A DNA stretch of 32,272 nucleotides from Chitinophaga pinensis. GTDB lineage: Bacteria > Bacteroidota > Bacteroidia > Chitinophagales > Chitinophagaceae. The stretch covers positions 1-32,272 of the forward strand of contig CALQSB010000030.1 of NCBI GenBank assembly GCA_943333125.1, written 5' to 3'. Shown here piece by piece: positions 24,675 through 31,860 of this stretch. The translations under genes were made by a program, and so were the position numbers. The number at the start of each line of letters is the position of its first letter. The stretch's first letter is position 1. The notes beneath the pieces were generated by a model, which saw only the letters and a list, made by a program, of their open reading frames with translations, was not told the DNA's origin and searched no databases.

Positions 24675-25490
24675 ATGCCAGTCAAAAAAAAGAGAATATT
24701 TCTGATTATTAAAATTGCAATCATTGCTTATTGCCTGATTGGCATTGCCTTATTTTATTTGCAGGACAAATTGCTCCTTCATCCGCAGCCGTTACCCGCG
24801 GATTACATTTTCAAATTTGATTATTCTTTTAAAGAATTAAATATTCCTATCAGTAAAGAGGACACCGTTAATCTGATTCGTTTTATTCCTGCTGATGATA
24901 CTGTTGCCAAAGGAGCGGTAATTTATTTTCATGGTAATGCAGGAAATGTGGAAAGTTTTGCGGCATCAGTAAAAATATTTCTGGATAATAACTACGAAGT
25001 ATGGATGCCGGATTATCCGGGTTTTGGAAAAAGCCGTGGCGTGATTTCCGAAAAGAAATTAAATGAAGAAGCGTATCAGGTAAAACGGCTGGCTAATAGA
25101 TATTTTCCGGATTCTGATATTATTATTTACGGAAGATCACTGGGCACAGGCATTGCGGCTTATCTTGCCTCCACAGTAAAAACAAAAGCACTTGTTTTAG
25201 AAGCGCCTTATTACAGCATCCCGGATTTATTTAGTAGTTATGTTCCTTTATATCCTATGAGTGCGATGGCTAATTATAAGTTTACTACAGGAGAATATTT
25301 AAAAGATGTAGCGTGTCCGGTTACCATATTTCATGGTACTGATGACGATGTTATTCCAGAAAGATGTGCAGAAAAATTAAAAATCTCCCTGAAGCCCGAA
25401 GATAAATTTATTCTTATCAAGGACGGCCGGCATAATGATTTATCAACCCATGAATTGTATAAAAAAACAATGAACGCGTTGCTTCAGTAA
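24675..25490 (+). CDS. membrane-anchored alpha/beta hydrolase (Bem46/ABHD13-like)
   Basis: A 271-residue serine hydrolase with an uncleaved N-terminal membrane helix (about 8-29). The fold shows the oxyanion HGNAGN (86-91), the nucleophile elbow GRSLG with S155, the acid in HGTDDDVIP (probably D224) and the catalytic His253 in GRHND. The family includes Bem46/ABHD13-type hydrolases of unknown substrate; esterase or thioesterase activity is plausible. The catalytic domain would sit on the extracytoplasmic or cytoplasmic face depending on anchor orientation, which is not clear. Its stop codon abuts the reverse stop of the converging LD-carboxypeptidase gene with no spacer. Confidence 0.88.
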   Translation: MPVKKKRIFLIIKIAIIAYCLIGIALFYLQDKLLLHPQPLPADYIFKFDYSFKELNIPISKEDTVNLIRFIPADDTVAKGAVIYFHGNAGNVESFAASVKIFLDNNYEVWMPDYPGFGKSRGVISEKKLNEEAYQVKRLANRYFPDSDIIIYGRSLGTGIAAYLASTVKTKALVLEAPYYSIPDLFSSYVPLYPMSAMANYKFTTGEYLKDVACPVTIFHGTDDDVIPERCAEKLKISLKPEDKFILIKDGRHNDLSTHELYKKTMNALLQ

Positions 25491-26402
25491 TTAAAGTTCT
25501 TTCAAAATGGTTTTCGTCTTTGTTATTTTCAATTCGTATTCCACACCGATTTTTACAGCTACATTTTCTTTTCCATGGCTGATTGGAAAATGAAAGCAAA
25601 CAGGATAGTTATATTCTTCAACTAAATCTTTTATAATATTTTCAATTGATTTTCCGAAAGGTCTTTCCGTATCTTTCATATCAGTAAATCCGCCAATGAT
25701 TAAGCCTGAAAGTTTATTCAATTTTCCACTGCGCTTGAGTTGATAAAACATTCTGTCGATGGCATAATAATATTCACCAATATCCTCAATAAACAGAATT
25801 TTATTTTTTGTTTCAAAATCGGATGCAGTACCTATTGCATTTACGAGTAATGCCAGATTGCCGCCAACGAGTTTTCCTTTGGCAGTTCCAACGCGATTGT
25901 TTTTATGAAACTTTGAGGTATAGCCAGATTTTTTTCCGATGAGTATTTTGTGTAAAGATTCTATTGATTCGGCATTGCTTTTTTCTTTATTGAAACCAAT
26001 TGCCATGGGCCCATGTATGCTGGAAATTTTATGATGTCCATAAAGATGACAATGCAACAAAGTAATATCACTAAAGCCAATAATCCATTTTGGATTCTTA
26101 TTGAATTTGCTGAAATTAAGTTTGTCAATAATTCTTCCCATGCCATAACCGCCTCTGCCAAAAATGATGGCTTTGATATTTTTATCATCAAGCATGTACT
26201 GCAATTCGCTGGCACGATCTTCATCAGTTGCACTGAAATAATTTTTTGATTTACTGCCTAGTGTTTTGCCCACCATTACTTCAAAGCCCCATTGCTGAAG
26301 GGTTTCAATACATTTGCCCGCATTGGCAGCGGTGAGGTAGGAGGCAGGACAAGTAATACCAATGGTATCGCCTTTTTTTAAATACGGTGGAATAGTTGTC
26401 AT
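25491..26402 (-). CDS. LD-carboxypeptidase (peptidase S66 family), cytoplasmic
   Basis: A 303-residue S66-family protein that removes the terminal D-Ala from tetrapeptide muropeptides during peptidoglycan recycling. It shows GDTIGITCPAS at the start (11-21), the FGRGGYG loop (81-87), the nucleophile S111 in GFSDIT, the acid E206 in LFIEDIGE and the general base H276 in ISHGKEN, so the Ser-Glu-His triad is complete. No signal peptide is present, consistent with a cytoplasmic enzyme. The start is 4 bp after the fadN-like stop, so the two are probably co-transcribed although functionally unrelated. A paralogue with an export signal begins at 31861. Confidence 0.92.
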   Translation of the reverse strand: MTTIPPYLKKGDTIGITCPASYLTAANAGKCIETLQQWGFEVMVGKTLGSKSKNYFSATDEDRASELQYMLDDKNIKAIIFGRGGYGMGRIIDKLNFSKFNKNPKWIIGFSDITLLHCHLYGHHKISSIHGPMAIGFNKEKSNAESIESLHKILIGKKSGYTSKFHKNNRVGTAKGKLVGGNLALLVNAIGTASDFETKNKILFIEDIGEYYYAIDRMFYQLKRSGKLNKLSGLIIGGFTDMKDTERPFGKSIENIIKDLVEEYNYPVCFHFPISHGKENVAVKIGVEYELKITKTKTILKEL

Positions 26403-26406
26403 GATA

Positions 26407-28794
26407 TTAATTTCTTAATGGTTTGCCTGTTTTAATAATACTTTGGATTCTTTCCAATGTTTTCTTTTCTCCCGTCAAACTTAAAAATGCTTCTCTTTCT
26501 AGATTCAATAAATATTGTTCGGAAACAAAAGTTGGTTCTGATAAATCACCACCGCACATCACATAAGCCAATTTTTTAGCAATTTTTACATCGTGTTCAC
26601 TGGCATAATTTCCACGCCACATGGCATTGATTCCGGCATGCAATGCGCCTAATGTCGTTCTACCGGGCACTTTTATATCGCTCCTTTGAACAGGCATAGT
26701 ATATCCATTGTCATAAATTTCTATTGCTGCATTTTTTGCCATTGAAATTCTTCTTGATAAATTCATGGCAATAGCATCGAGGCCTTTACGGTAAATACCC
26801 ATTTCAAAAGCATCATGTGCTGATGTGGCTACTTTGCCAGTGGCAATATTTATAAATCTACTTTGTAAATTTATCGTTTCCGGTTCGCCGTTATGCATTT
26901 CGTCTGCTGCACGTAAAACAAACTCTTTGGTGCCGCCACCACCGGGTATCACGCCGATACCCACTTCAACAAGTCCGGTATAAGTTTCTGCAGCTGCAAT
27001 CACTTTATCTGCATGCAAACAAATTTCGCAGCCACCACCCAATGCCAAACCGTGAGGCGCAATCACCACTGGTATTGATGAATAGCGAACCCGCATCATG
27101 GTATTTTGAAACAGTCGAATCGCCATATCAATTTCATCATAATCCTGCTCGAGTGCCAGCATAAATATCATGCCCACATTAGCACCCGCGCTGAAATTGT
27201 TGCCTTCATTGGCAATCACCAAACCTTTGTATTTTTCTTCAGCTAAAGCAATTGATTTCTGAATGCCTTCCAGTACTTCGCCTCCAATACTGTTCATCTT
27301 GGTCGACCATTCTAATCCAATAATATCATCACCCAGATGATAAGTTCTGCAATTGTTGTTTTTCCAGATGGTTTGATTTTCAAAGTTCTTCATTACTAAA
27401 AATGCCGTGCCGCCGGGCATTGGAAGATAAGTTTGAGTTGCTATGCTATAATAAAAACGATTCCCATTTTCTGTTTTGTAAAAAGAAGTAAAGCCTTTGG
27501 ATATCATTTCATCAATCCATCCGGAAACCATATATCCGGATTCTTTCATCTTTTTTGCTGTAGAAATAAATCCAACGGCATCCCAGCTTTCAAAGGCGCC
27601 AATCCCCCAACCAAAACCAGCTTTCATAGCTTCGTCAATACGATAAATGTCATCACTGATTTCTGGAACACGATTGGAGATATAAGAGAATAAAGCATAA
27701 TGAAAATCCTTGTAAAATTGACCGGCTTTATCACCAGCATTGAACAACAATTTTATTCTTGTGTGTACATCTTCAATTTGCTTTACGGTATCAACACTTG
27801 TAAACTTCACTTTCTGACGAGGCAGATATTGCAGCGTTTTCAAATCCAGTACTTCAATATTCTTCTCGCCATTCGAATCTTTATTTTTTTTGAAAAAGCC
27901 ATTTCCAGATTTGTCACCCAACCATTTATTCTCCACCATGGTATTTAGCCAGGAAGGAATTTTGAATTGTTCACGCGCCTCATCATTTATACAATTTTCA
28001 AATACACCATTGGCGACCTTAACTAATGTATCTATACCCACCACATCGGCTGTACGAAAAGTAGCAGATTTAGGCCGTCCAAAAATGGGTCCTGTCAACA
28101 CTTCAATTTCATCAATAGAAAGATTTTGTTTTTCCATGATGCTCATAATAGACATCATGCTGAAAACGCCTATTCTATTGGCGATAAAGGCAGGAGTGTC
28201 TTTGCAAAGCACGGTTGTTTTTCCTAAGATGACATCACCGTAATGCAATAAAAAATCAATTACAGTTGAATCAGTATATTCAGTGGGAACGATTTCAAGT
28301 AGTCTTAAATATCTTGGCGGATTAAAAAAATGGGTACCGCAGAAATGTTTTTTAAAATCATCAGTTCTGCCTTCGGTCATTAAATGAATGGGAATGCCGG
28401 AAGTATTGGTCGTAATTAGTGTTCCGGGTTTTCTGAATTTTTCAACCGATTCAAAAATTTGCTTTTTAATATCAAGTTTTTCTACAACCACTTCAATAAT
28501 CCAATCAGCATCTGAAATGTCTTTCATGTTGTCGGTGAAATTTCCCGTTCGAATTTTTTTTACAACATCTTTATAAAAAGCAGGAGAGGGATTTGATTTT
28601 AAAGCTGTTTGCAGCGAATCATTAACAATCTTATTTTTCTGAATTCTTGTAGCCTTTTCATCTGATCCGGCAGAGATTATATCCAGCAGCAATACCTGCA
28701 AACCTGCCCCTGCAAAATGCAATGCAATTCTGCTGCCCATGATGCCACTTCCCAGTACCGCAATTTTTCTGATGATCCTGTTTGACATATACAT
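26407..28794 (-). CDS. FadN-like 3-hydroxyacyl-CoA dehydrogenase/enoyl-CoA hydratase
   Basis: A 795-residue bifunctional beta-oxidation enzyme with the domain order of Bacillus FadN. The NAD-binding dehydrogenase comes first: GSGIMG (15-20), catalytic H155 in GTHFFNPP and E167 in LLEIV. A C-terminal dehydrogenase domain follows (about 200-430), then a crotonase domain (about 455-700). The crotonase glutamates are E590 (GGGCEI) and E610 (GLVEVGIG), so both activities should be intact. It would hydrate enoyl-CoA and oxidise the 3-hydroxyacyl-CoA in the cytoplasm. Partner genes for thiolase and acyl-CoA dehydrogenase are absent nearby. Starts at 28794 or two codons later (28788) are both possible. 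metG lies upstream, 84 bp away. Confidence 0.92.
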   Translation of the reverse strand: MYMSNRIIRKIAVLGSGIMGSRIALHFAGAGLQVLLLDIISAGSDEKATRIQKNKIVNDSLQTALKSNPSPAFYKDVVKKIRTGNFTDNMKDISDADWIIEVVVEKLDIKKQIFESVEKFRKPGTLITTNTSGIPIHLMTEGRTDDFKKHFCGTHFFNPPRYLRLLEIVPTEYTDSTVIDFLLHYGDVILGKTTVLCKDTPAFIANRIGVFSMMSIMSIMEKQNLSIDEIEVLTGPIFGRPKSATFRTADVVGIDTLVKVANGVFENCINDEAREQFKIPSWLNTMVENKWLGDKSGNGFFKKNKDSNGEKNIEVLDLKTLQYLPRQKVKFTSVDTVKQIEDVHTRIKLLFNAGDKAGQFYKDFHYALFSYISNRVPEISDDIYRIDEAMKAGFGWGIGAFESWDAVGFISTAKKMKESGYMVSGWIDEMISKGFTSFYKTENGNRFYYSIATQTYLPMPGGTAFLVMKNFENQTIWKNNNCRTYHLGDDIIGLEWSTKMNSIGGEVLEGIQKSIALAEEKYKGLVIANEGNNFSAGANVGMIFMLALEQDYDEIDMAIRLFQNTMMRVRYSSIPVVIAPHGLALGGGCEICLHADKVIAAAETYTGLVEVGIGVIPGGGGTKEFVLRAADEMHNGEPETINLQSRFINIATGKVATSAHDAFEMGIYRKGLDAIAMNLSRRISMAKNAAIEIYDNGYTMPVQRSDIKVPGRTTLGALHAGINAMWRGNYASEHDVKIAKKLAYVMCGGDLSEPTFVSEQYLLNLEREAFLSLTGEKKTLERIQSIIKTGKPLRN

Positions 28795-28878
28795 TAATCA
28801 ATAGCAAAAGCTAAAGCACTCCGAAGTTAGAAGGAATGAAGCTAAAAAAAGCAAATCAAAAAAATAATTCAAGATGAA

Positions 28879-31578
28879 CTAACTCACATAACTGCCATTA
28901 GACACATCGCTGCTTACGAAAGCCAATTTGCCATCGGCATCTTCGGCCATTAAAATCATGCCGTTACTTTCGATGCCCCTCATTTTACGTGGTGCGAGGT
29001 TGGTAACTACAACTACTTTTTGGTTTAATATATGCTCAGAATTATGAAACATAGCAATGCCGCTGACAATCGTTCTTTTTTCAGTTCCTAAATCCACTTC
29101 CAGTTTTAAAAGCTTATCAGCTTTCTCCACTTTTTCGGCAGCAATGATGGTTCCTGTTTTCAATTCCAGTTTGGCAAAATCATCATACTGAATTAAAGGT
29201 TTTTGTTCAATGACTTTTTCAACAGGAGCTATAGGTTGATTATTTGATGCTGCTTCCATGATTTTTTTACTTTTTACTTTTAGTTTTTCAATTTGAATAT
29301 TCACTTCTTCATCTTCCATTTTTCTGAATAGCAATTCAGGGGCTCTGAGCGAATAACCAATACTTAATAATTTTAAACTTCCTGCATTTTCCCAATCCAG
29401 CATTTTGTCAACGACTTTCATCATGTAACAAAGTTTTTTTGCGGTGAAAGGAAGAAAAGGGTTGATAAGAACAGCAAGGTTTGCCGTTAGTTGTAAACAA
29501 TGGTGAAGGCAATTGTCTATTTTTTGCTGTGCTTCTATCGATGGCAAACCATTTTCTCCAACTTGTTTGGCAACAATCCAGGGCTCTTTATCCTGCATAT
29601 ATTTGTTTCCTTTTCTTGCCAAATCGATGACTTCAAAAAGCGCGTCACGGTATTTGTATGATTCGATATTATTTTCAACCGAAAGTTTGATTTTAAGGAT
29701 ATCTGCACTTAATTTATGATCTGCATCATCAGCGATTTCATGATGAAACGGAGGTACCTTTCCATTGCATAATTTATGCATCAAAACAAATGTGCGGTTT
29801 ACAAAATTCCCGAAGATGGAAACCAGTTCGCTGTTCAATGCATCCTGAAATCCTTTCCAGGTAAATTCACTGTCTTTGGTTTCTGGTGCAATTGCAGTTA
29901 AGTAATAACGTAAGGCGTCTACCATCATATCACCACCGTTATCTTTCTTCACGAAGTCGGTAATGTATTCATCCATTTCAATGCTCCATCCTCTGCTCGT
30001 ACTCATTTTATCGCCTTCGAGATTCATGAATTCATTACTCGGTACATTATCCGGTAAAATATTTCCATGCAATTTCAACATCACCGGAAAAATGATGCAA
30101 TGAAAAACGATATTGTCTTTACCAATGAAATGAACGAGCTTGGTATCTTTATCTTCCCAGTAAGGTTTCCAGTCTTTGTTATTATTGATGGCCCATTGTT
30201 TGGTGGCGCTGATGTAGCCGATAGGGGCGTCGAACCAGACGTAGAGGACTTTGCCGGCCCCCCCACCCCCCAAGGGGGGATTTGTAGATGGAGAGTTATT
30301 TTCAGCAGTAAAATGATTCGCTTTATTTTTTTGGTTATTGTTAGAACCTGTTCCACCTTCGGTGGATATAGAACTTAGTTTGCTTGAAATGGCATTTAGG
30401 GTAATATCAGTATCACCTAAAACTTCTTCATTGGTGAACCTGATGACTTCAAAACCTTGATCATTTAACCACTGGGTTCTTTCTTCATCGTTAATTTTAT
30501 TCTCAGGTAATTGATGAATCAATCCGTCAACTTCAATTATCAGTTTCTTTTTCAGACAAACGAAATCAGCGATAAAAGCACCAATAATATGTTGCCTTCT
30601 GAATTTAAAGCCATTAAGTTTCTTTCCTCTCAACATTTCCCATAAAGCAATTTCTGCTTCAGTTGGAACAGATCTGTGATTCGCTGCATATTCTTTCAAA
30701 AGCCCATACAACATCGGATCTGAAGTCTGGTAAGGAAACTGACCCTCCTCAATCAAATCAAACTTTTGGTCATCTGATTCATATGAAGATTTACTTTGTT
30801 GACCGTAATCCACAATCCCCCCTTCGGGGGGTAGGGGGGCTGGTACTTTCACGCCCCAATCCAAATCTCTAGTCACTGCTCTTGGCTGCAAACCCGCATC
30901 AATCCAGCTTTTGCATTGACCAAGTACATTATGTTTCCAATCGCCTTTATGTTCATTTAAAATCCATTCACGTAAAAATCCTTCATGTTTATCTAAAGGT
31001 AAATACCAGTGAGTCGTTTTTTTCTTTGATGGGGGATTGCCGCTTAAAGTACTCTTAGGATTAATCAGTTGTTCTGGACTTAATGAGGTTCCGCATTTTT
31101 CGCATTGATCACCATAAGCGCCATCATTACTACAAATCGGACAAGTGCCTATAATATAACGGTCAGCTAAAAATGTATTTGCAGATTCATCAAAATATTG
31201 TTCAGATTCTTTTACAATTAAATCGCCATTGTTATTCAACATGGTAAAAAACTCCTGAGCTGTTTCATGATGAATCGGCGAGGAAGTTCTGTGATAGATA
31301 TCGAAGGAAATACCTAGATCTTTCATGTTACTTTCGAGAAGTGCATGATATTTATCTACAATAGCTTTAGGTGTAGTATTTTCTTTCATCGCCTGAATGG
31401 TGATAGCCGCTCCATGCTCGTCACTGCCACAAACAAAAACCACATCACGCTTTTGTGCTCTTAAATAACGCGAATAAATATCAGCAGGCAAATAAGCACC
31501 AGCCAAATGGCCAATATGTTTTGGTCCGTTGGCATATGGAAGTGCCGAGGTAATGAGATATCTTTTCGGATTGTTCAT
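28879..31578 (-). CDS. metG: MetG, methionyl-tRNA synthetase interrupted in frame by an endonuclease cassette
   Basis: An 899-residue class I synthetase charging tRNA-Met. It shows HIGH (21-24), the zinc knuckle C146-x2-C149-x9-C159-x2-C162, KMSTS (524-528) as the KMSKS motif, the anticodon-binding helical domain and a C-terminal EMAPII/Trbp111-type tRNA-binding domain (about 795-899). Residues 247-441 are foreign to the family: without them the length is about 704, close to ordinary Bacteroidota MetG. The insertion separates WGVKVP from GKVLYVWFDAPIGY, which are normally nearly adjacent. I chose the ATG at 31578, because MNNPKRYLITSALPYANG begins there as in the family. The frame opens 38 codons further upstream, but that part is translated from a palindromic repeat. 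No stop or frameshift is visible. Confidence 0.95.
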   Translation of the reverse strand: MNNPKRYLITSALPYANGPKHIGHLAGAYLPADIYSRYLRAQKRDVVFVCGSDEHGAAITIQAMKENTTPKAIVDKYHALLESNMKDLGISFDIYHRTSSPIHHETAQEFFTMLNNNGDLIVKESEQYFDESANTFLADRYIIGTCPICSNDGAYGDQCEKCGTSLSPEQLINPKSTLSGNPPSKKKTTHWYLPLDKHEGFLREWILNEHKGDWKHNVLGQCKSWIDAGLQPRAVTRDLDWGVKVPAPLPPEGGIVDYGQQSKSSYESDDQKFDLIEEGQFPYQTSDPMLYGLLKEYAANHRSVPTEAEIALWEMLRGKKLNGFKFRRQHIIGAFIADFVCLKKKLIIEVDGLIHQLPENKINDEERTQWLNDQGFEVIRFTNEEVLGDTDITLNAISSKLSSISTEGGTGSNNNQKNKANHFTAENNSPSTNPPLGGGGAGKVLYVWFDAPIGYISATKQWAINNNKDWKPYWEDKDTKLVHFIGKDNIVFHCIIFPVMLKLHGNILPDNVPSNEFMNLEGDKMSTSRGWSIEMDEYITDFVKKDNGGDMMVDALRYYLTAIAPETKDSEFTWKGFQDALNSELVSIFGNFVNRTFVLMHKLCNGKVPPFHHEIADDADHKLSADILKIKLSVENNIESYKYRDALFEVIDLARKGNKYMQDKEPWIVAKQVGENGLPSIEAQQKIDNCLHHCLQLTANLAVLINPFLPFTAKKLCYMMKVVDKMLDWENAGSLKLLSIGYSLRAPELLFRKMEDEEVNIQIEKLKVKSKKIMEAASNNQPIAPVEKVIEQKPLIQYDDFAKLELKTGTIIAAEKVEKADKLLKLEVDLGTEKRTIVSGIAMFHNSEHILNQKVVVVTNLAPRKMRGIESNGMILMAEDADGKLAFVSSDVSNGSYVS
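30257..30840 (-). mobile_element. palindrome-bounded DUF559 (Vsr-like) endonuclease cassette inside metG
   Basis: The ends 30257-30285 and 30811-30840 are inverted copies of each other. Each has a GC-rich palindrome (six C, AA or GAA, six G) flanked by a further C or G run. Read in the metG frame, they encode APLPPEGG at the entry and NPPLGGGGA at the exit, with no stops. Between them, MetG residues about 289-400 form a DUF559-like domain of the Vsr/PD-(D/E)XK nuclease fold: TEAEIALWEMLR (E309), FKFRRQHIIGAFIADFV (D338) and LIIEVDGLIH (E349, D351, H355), ending GFEVIRFTNEEVL. A Met at residue 289 (codon at 30712-30714) begins a typical free-standing DUF559 frame. Splice-site residues of inteins are absent. 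Mobility is inferred. Confidence 0.85.
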
Positions 31579-31621
31579 GGGTGCAAAAATACCGTAAACG
31601 GAGGCAATTGCCAATAAATAA

Positions 31622-31665
31622 AAGCCCCCTTCCCCAACCCTTCCCCCAAAAGGTGAAGGGAGCTT
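31622..31665. repeat. GC-rich palindromic repeat at the metG 5' side
   Basis: A 14-bp arm, 31622-31635 (AAGCCCCCTTCCCC), pairs with 31652-31665 at 12 of 14 positions around a 16-nt loop. Translated on the minus strand it gives KLPSPFGGRVGEGG, which artificially extends the metG frame upstream. It is related in style to, but distinct from, the palindrome ends at 21911, 22201, 30257 and 30811. Confidence 0.75.
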
Positions 31666-31675
31666 GAGCATTCTA

Positions 31676-31777
31676 AAGTTCAAAAAAATCATAAGTTTAA
31701 AAAATCCATAAGTTCAAAAAAATCATAAGTTTGAAAAATCCATAAGTTCAAAAAATTCATAAGTTTGAGAAATCCAA
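31676..31777. repeat. six 17-bp tandem repeats in the metG/LD-carboxypeptidase intergenic region
   Basis: Six consecutive 17-bp units run from 31676 to 31777. They alternate between an A form (AAGTTCAAAAAAATCAT) and a B form (AAGTTTGAAAAATCCAT), giving a 34-bp higher-order period and only one to three differences within each form. The array lies 98 bp upstream of the metG ATG and 83 bp upstream of the divergent gene start. Such short arrays are prone to copy-number change. Function unknown. Confidence 0.9.
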
Positions 31778-31794
31778 AAACGGAAAATGCTTCC

Positions 31795-31825
31795 AACTTC
31801 CCCCTTGGGGGACTGAGGGGGCTGG
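31795..31825. repeat. further copy of the CCCCC-TT-GGGGG palindromic end
   Basis: This copy has CCCCCTTGGGGG at its core (31800-31811) followed by ACTGAGGGGGCTGG. It aligns with the right ends at 22201-22234 and 30811-30842 in sequence and orientation. With the palindrome at 31622-31665 in opposite orientation, it could bound a third small element of about 200 bp containing the 17-bp array. Confidence 0.75.
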
Positions 31826-31842
31826 CCTTTCAAATCTTTTCG

Positions 31843-31850
31843 TACTTTTG
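31843..31850 (+). promoter_or_regulatory. putative -7 promoter box of the second LD-carboxypeptidase gene
   Basis: TACTTTTG matches TAnnTTTG exactly and ends 10 bp before the ATG at 31861. No -33 TTTG is present at the usual distance; that position is occupied by the GC-rich repeat ending at 31825. Confidence 0.4.
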
Positions 31851-31860
31851 ATTCTACAAC

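Noticed and set aside
30074-30712. Separate DUF559 gene overlapping metG
   Set aside because: The domain is in the metG frame with no stop on either side, so a separate product would need internal initiation, for which I see no ribosome-binding signal close to the internal Met codon.
30257-30840. Intein in MetG
   Set aside because: The insertion begins and ends with Ala/Pro/Gly codons; there is no Cys or Ser at the entry, no His-Asn at the exit and no Cys/Ser/Thr +1 residue, and no Hint-domain blocks are visible.
31579-31692. N-terminal extension of MetG by 38 residues
   Set aside because: It is translated from a GC-rich palindromic repeat and part of the 17-bp array; the family-typical N-terminus begins at the Met encoded at 31578.
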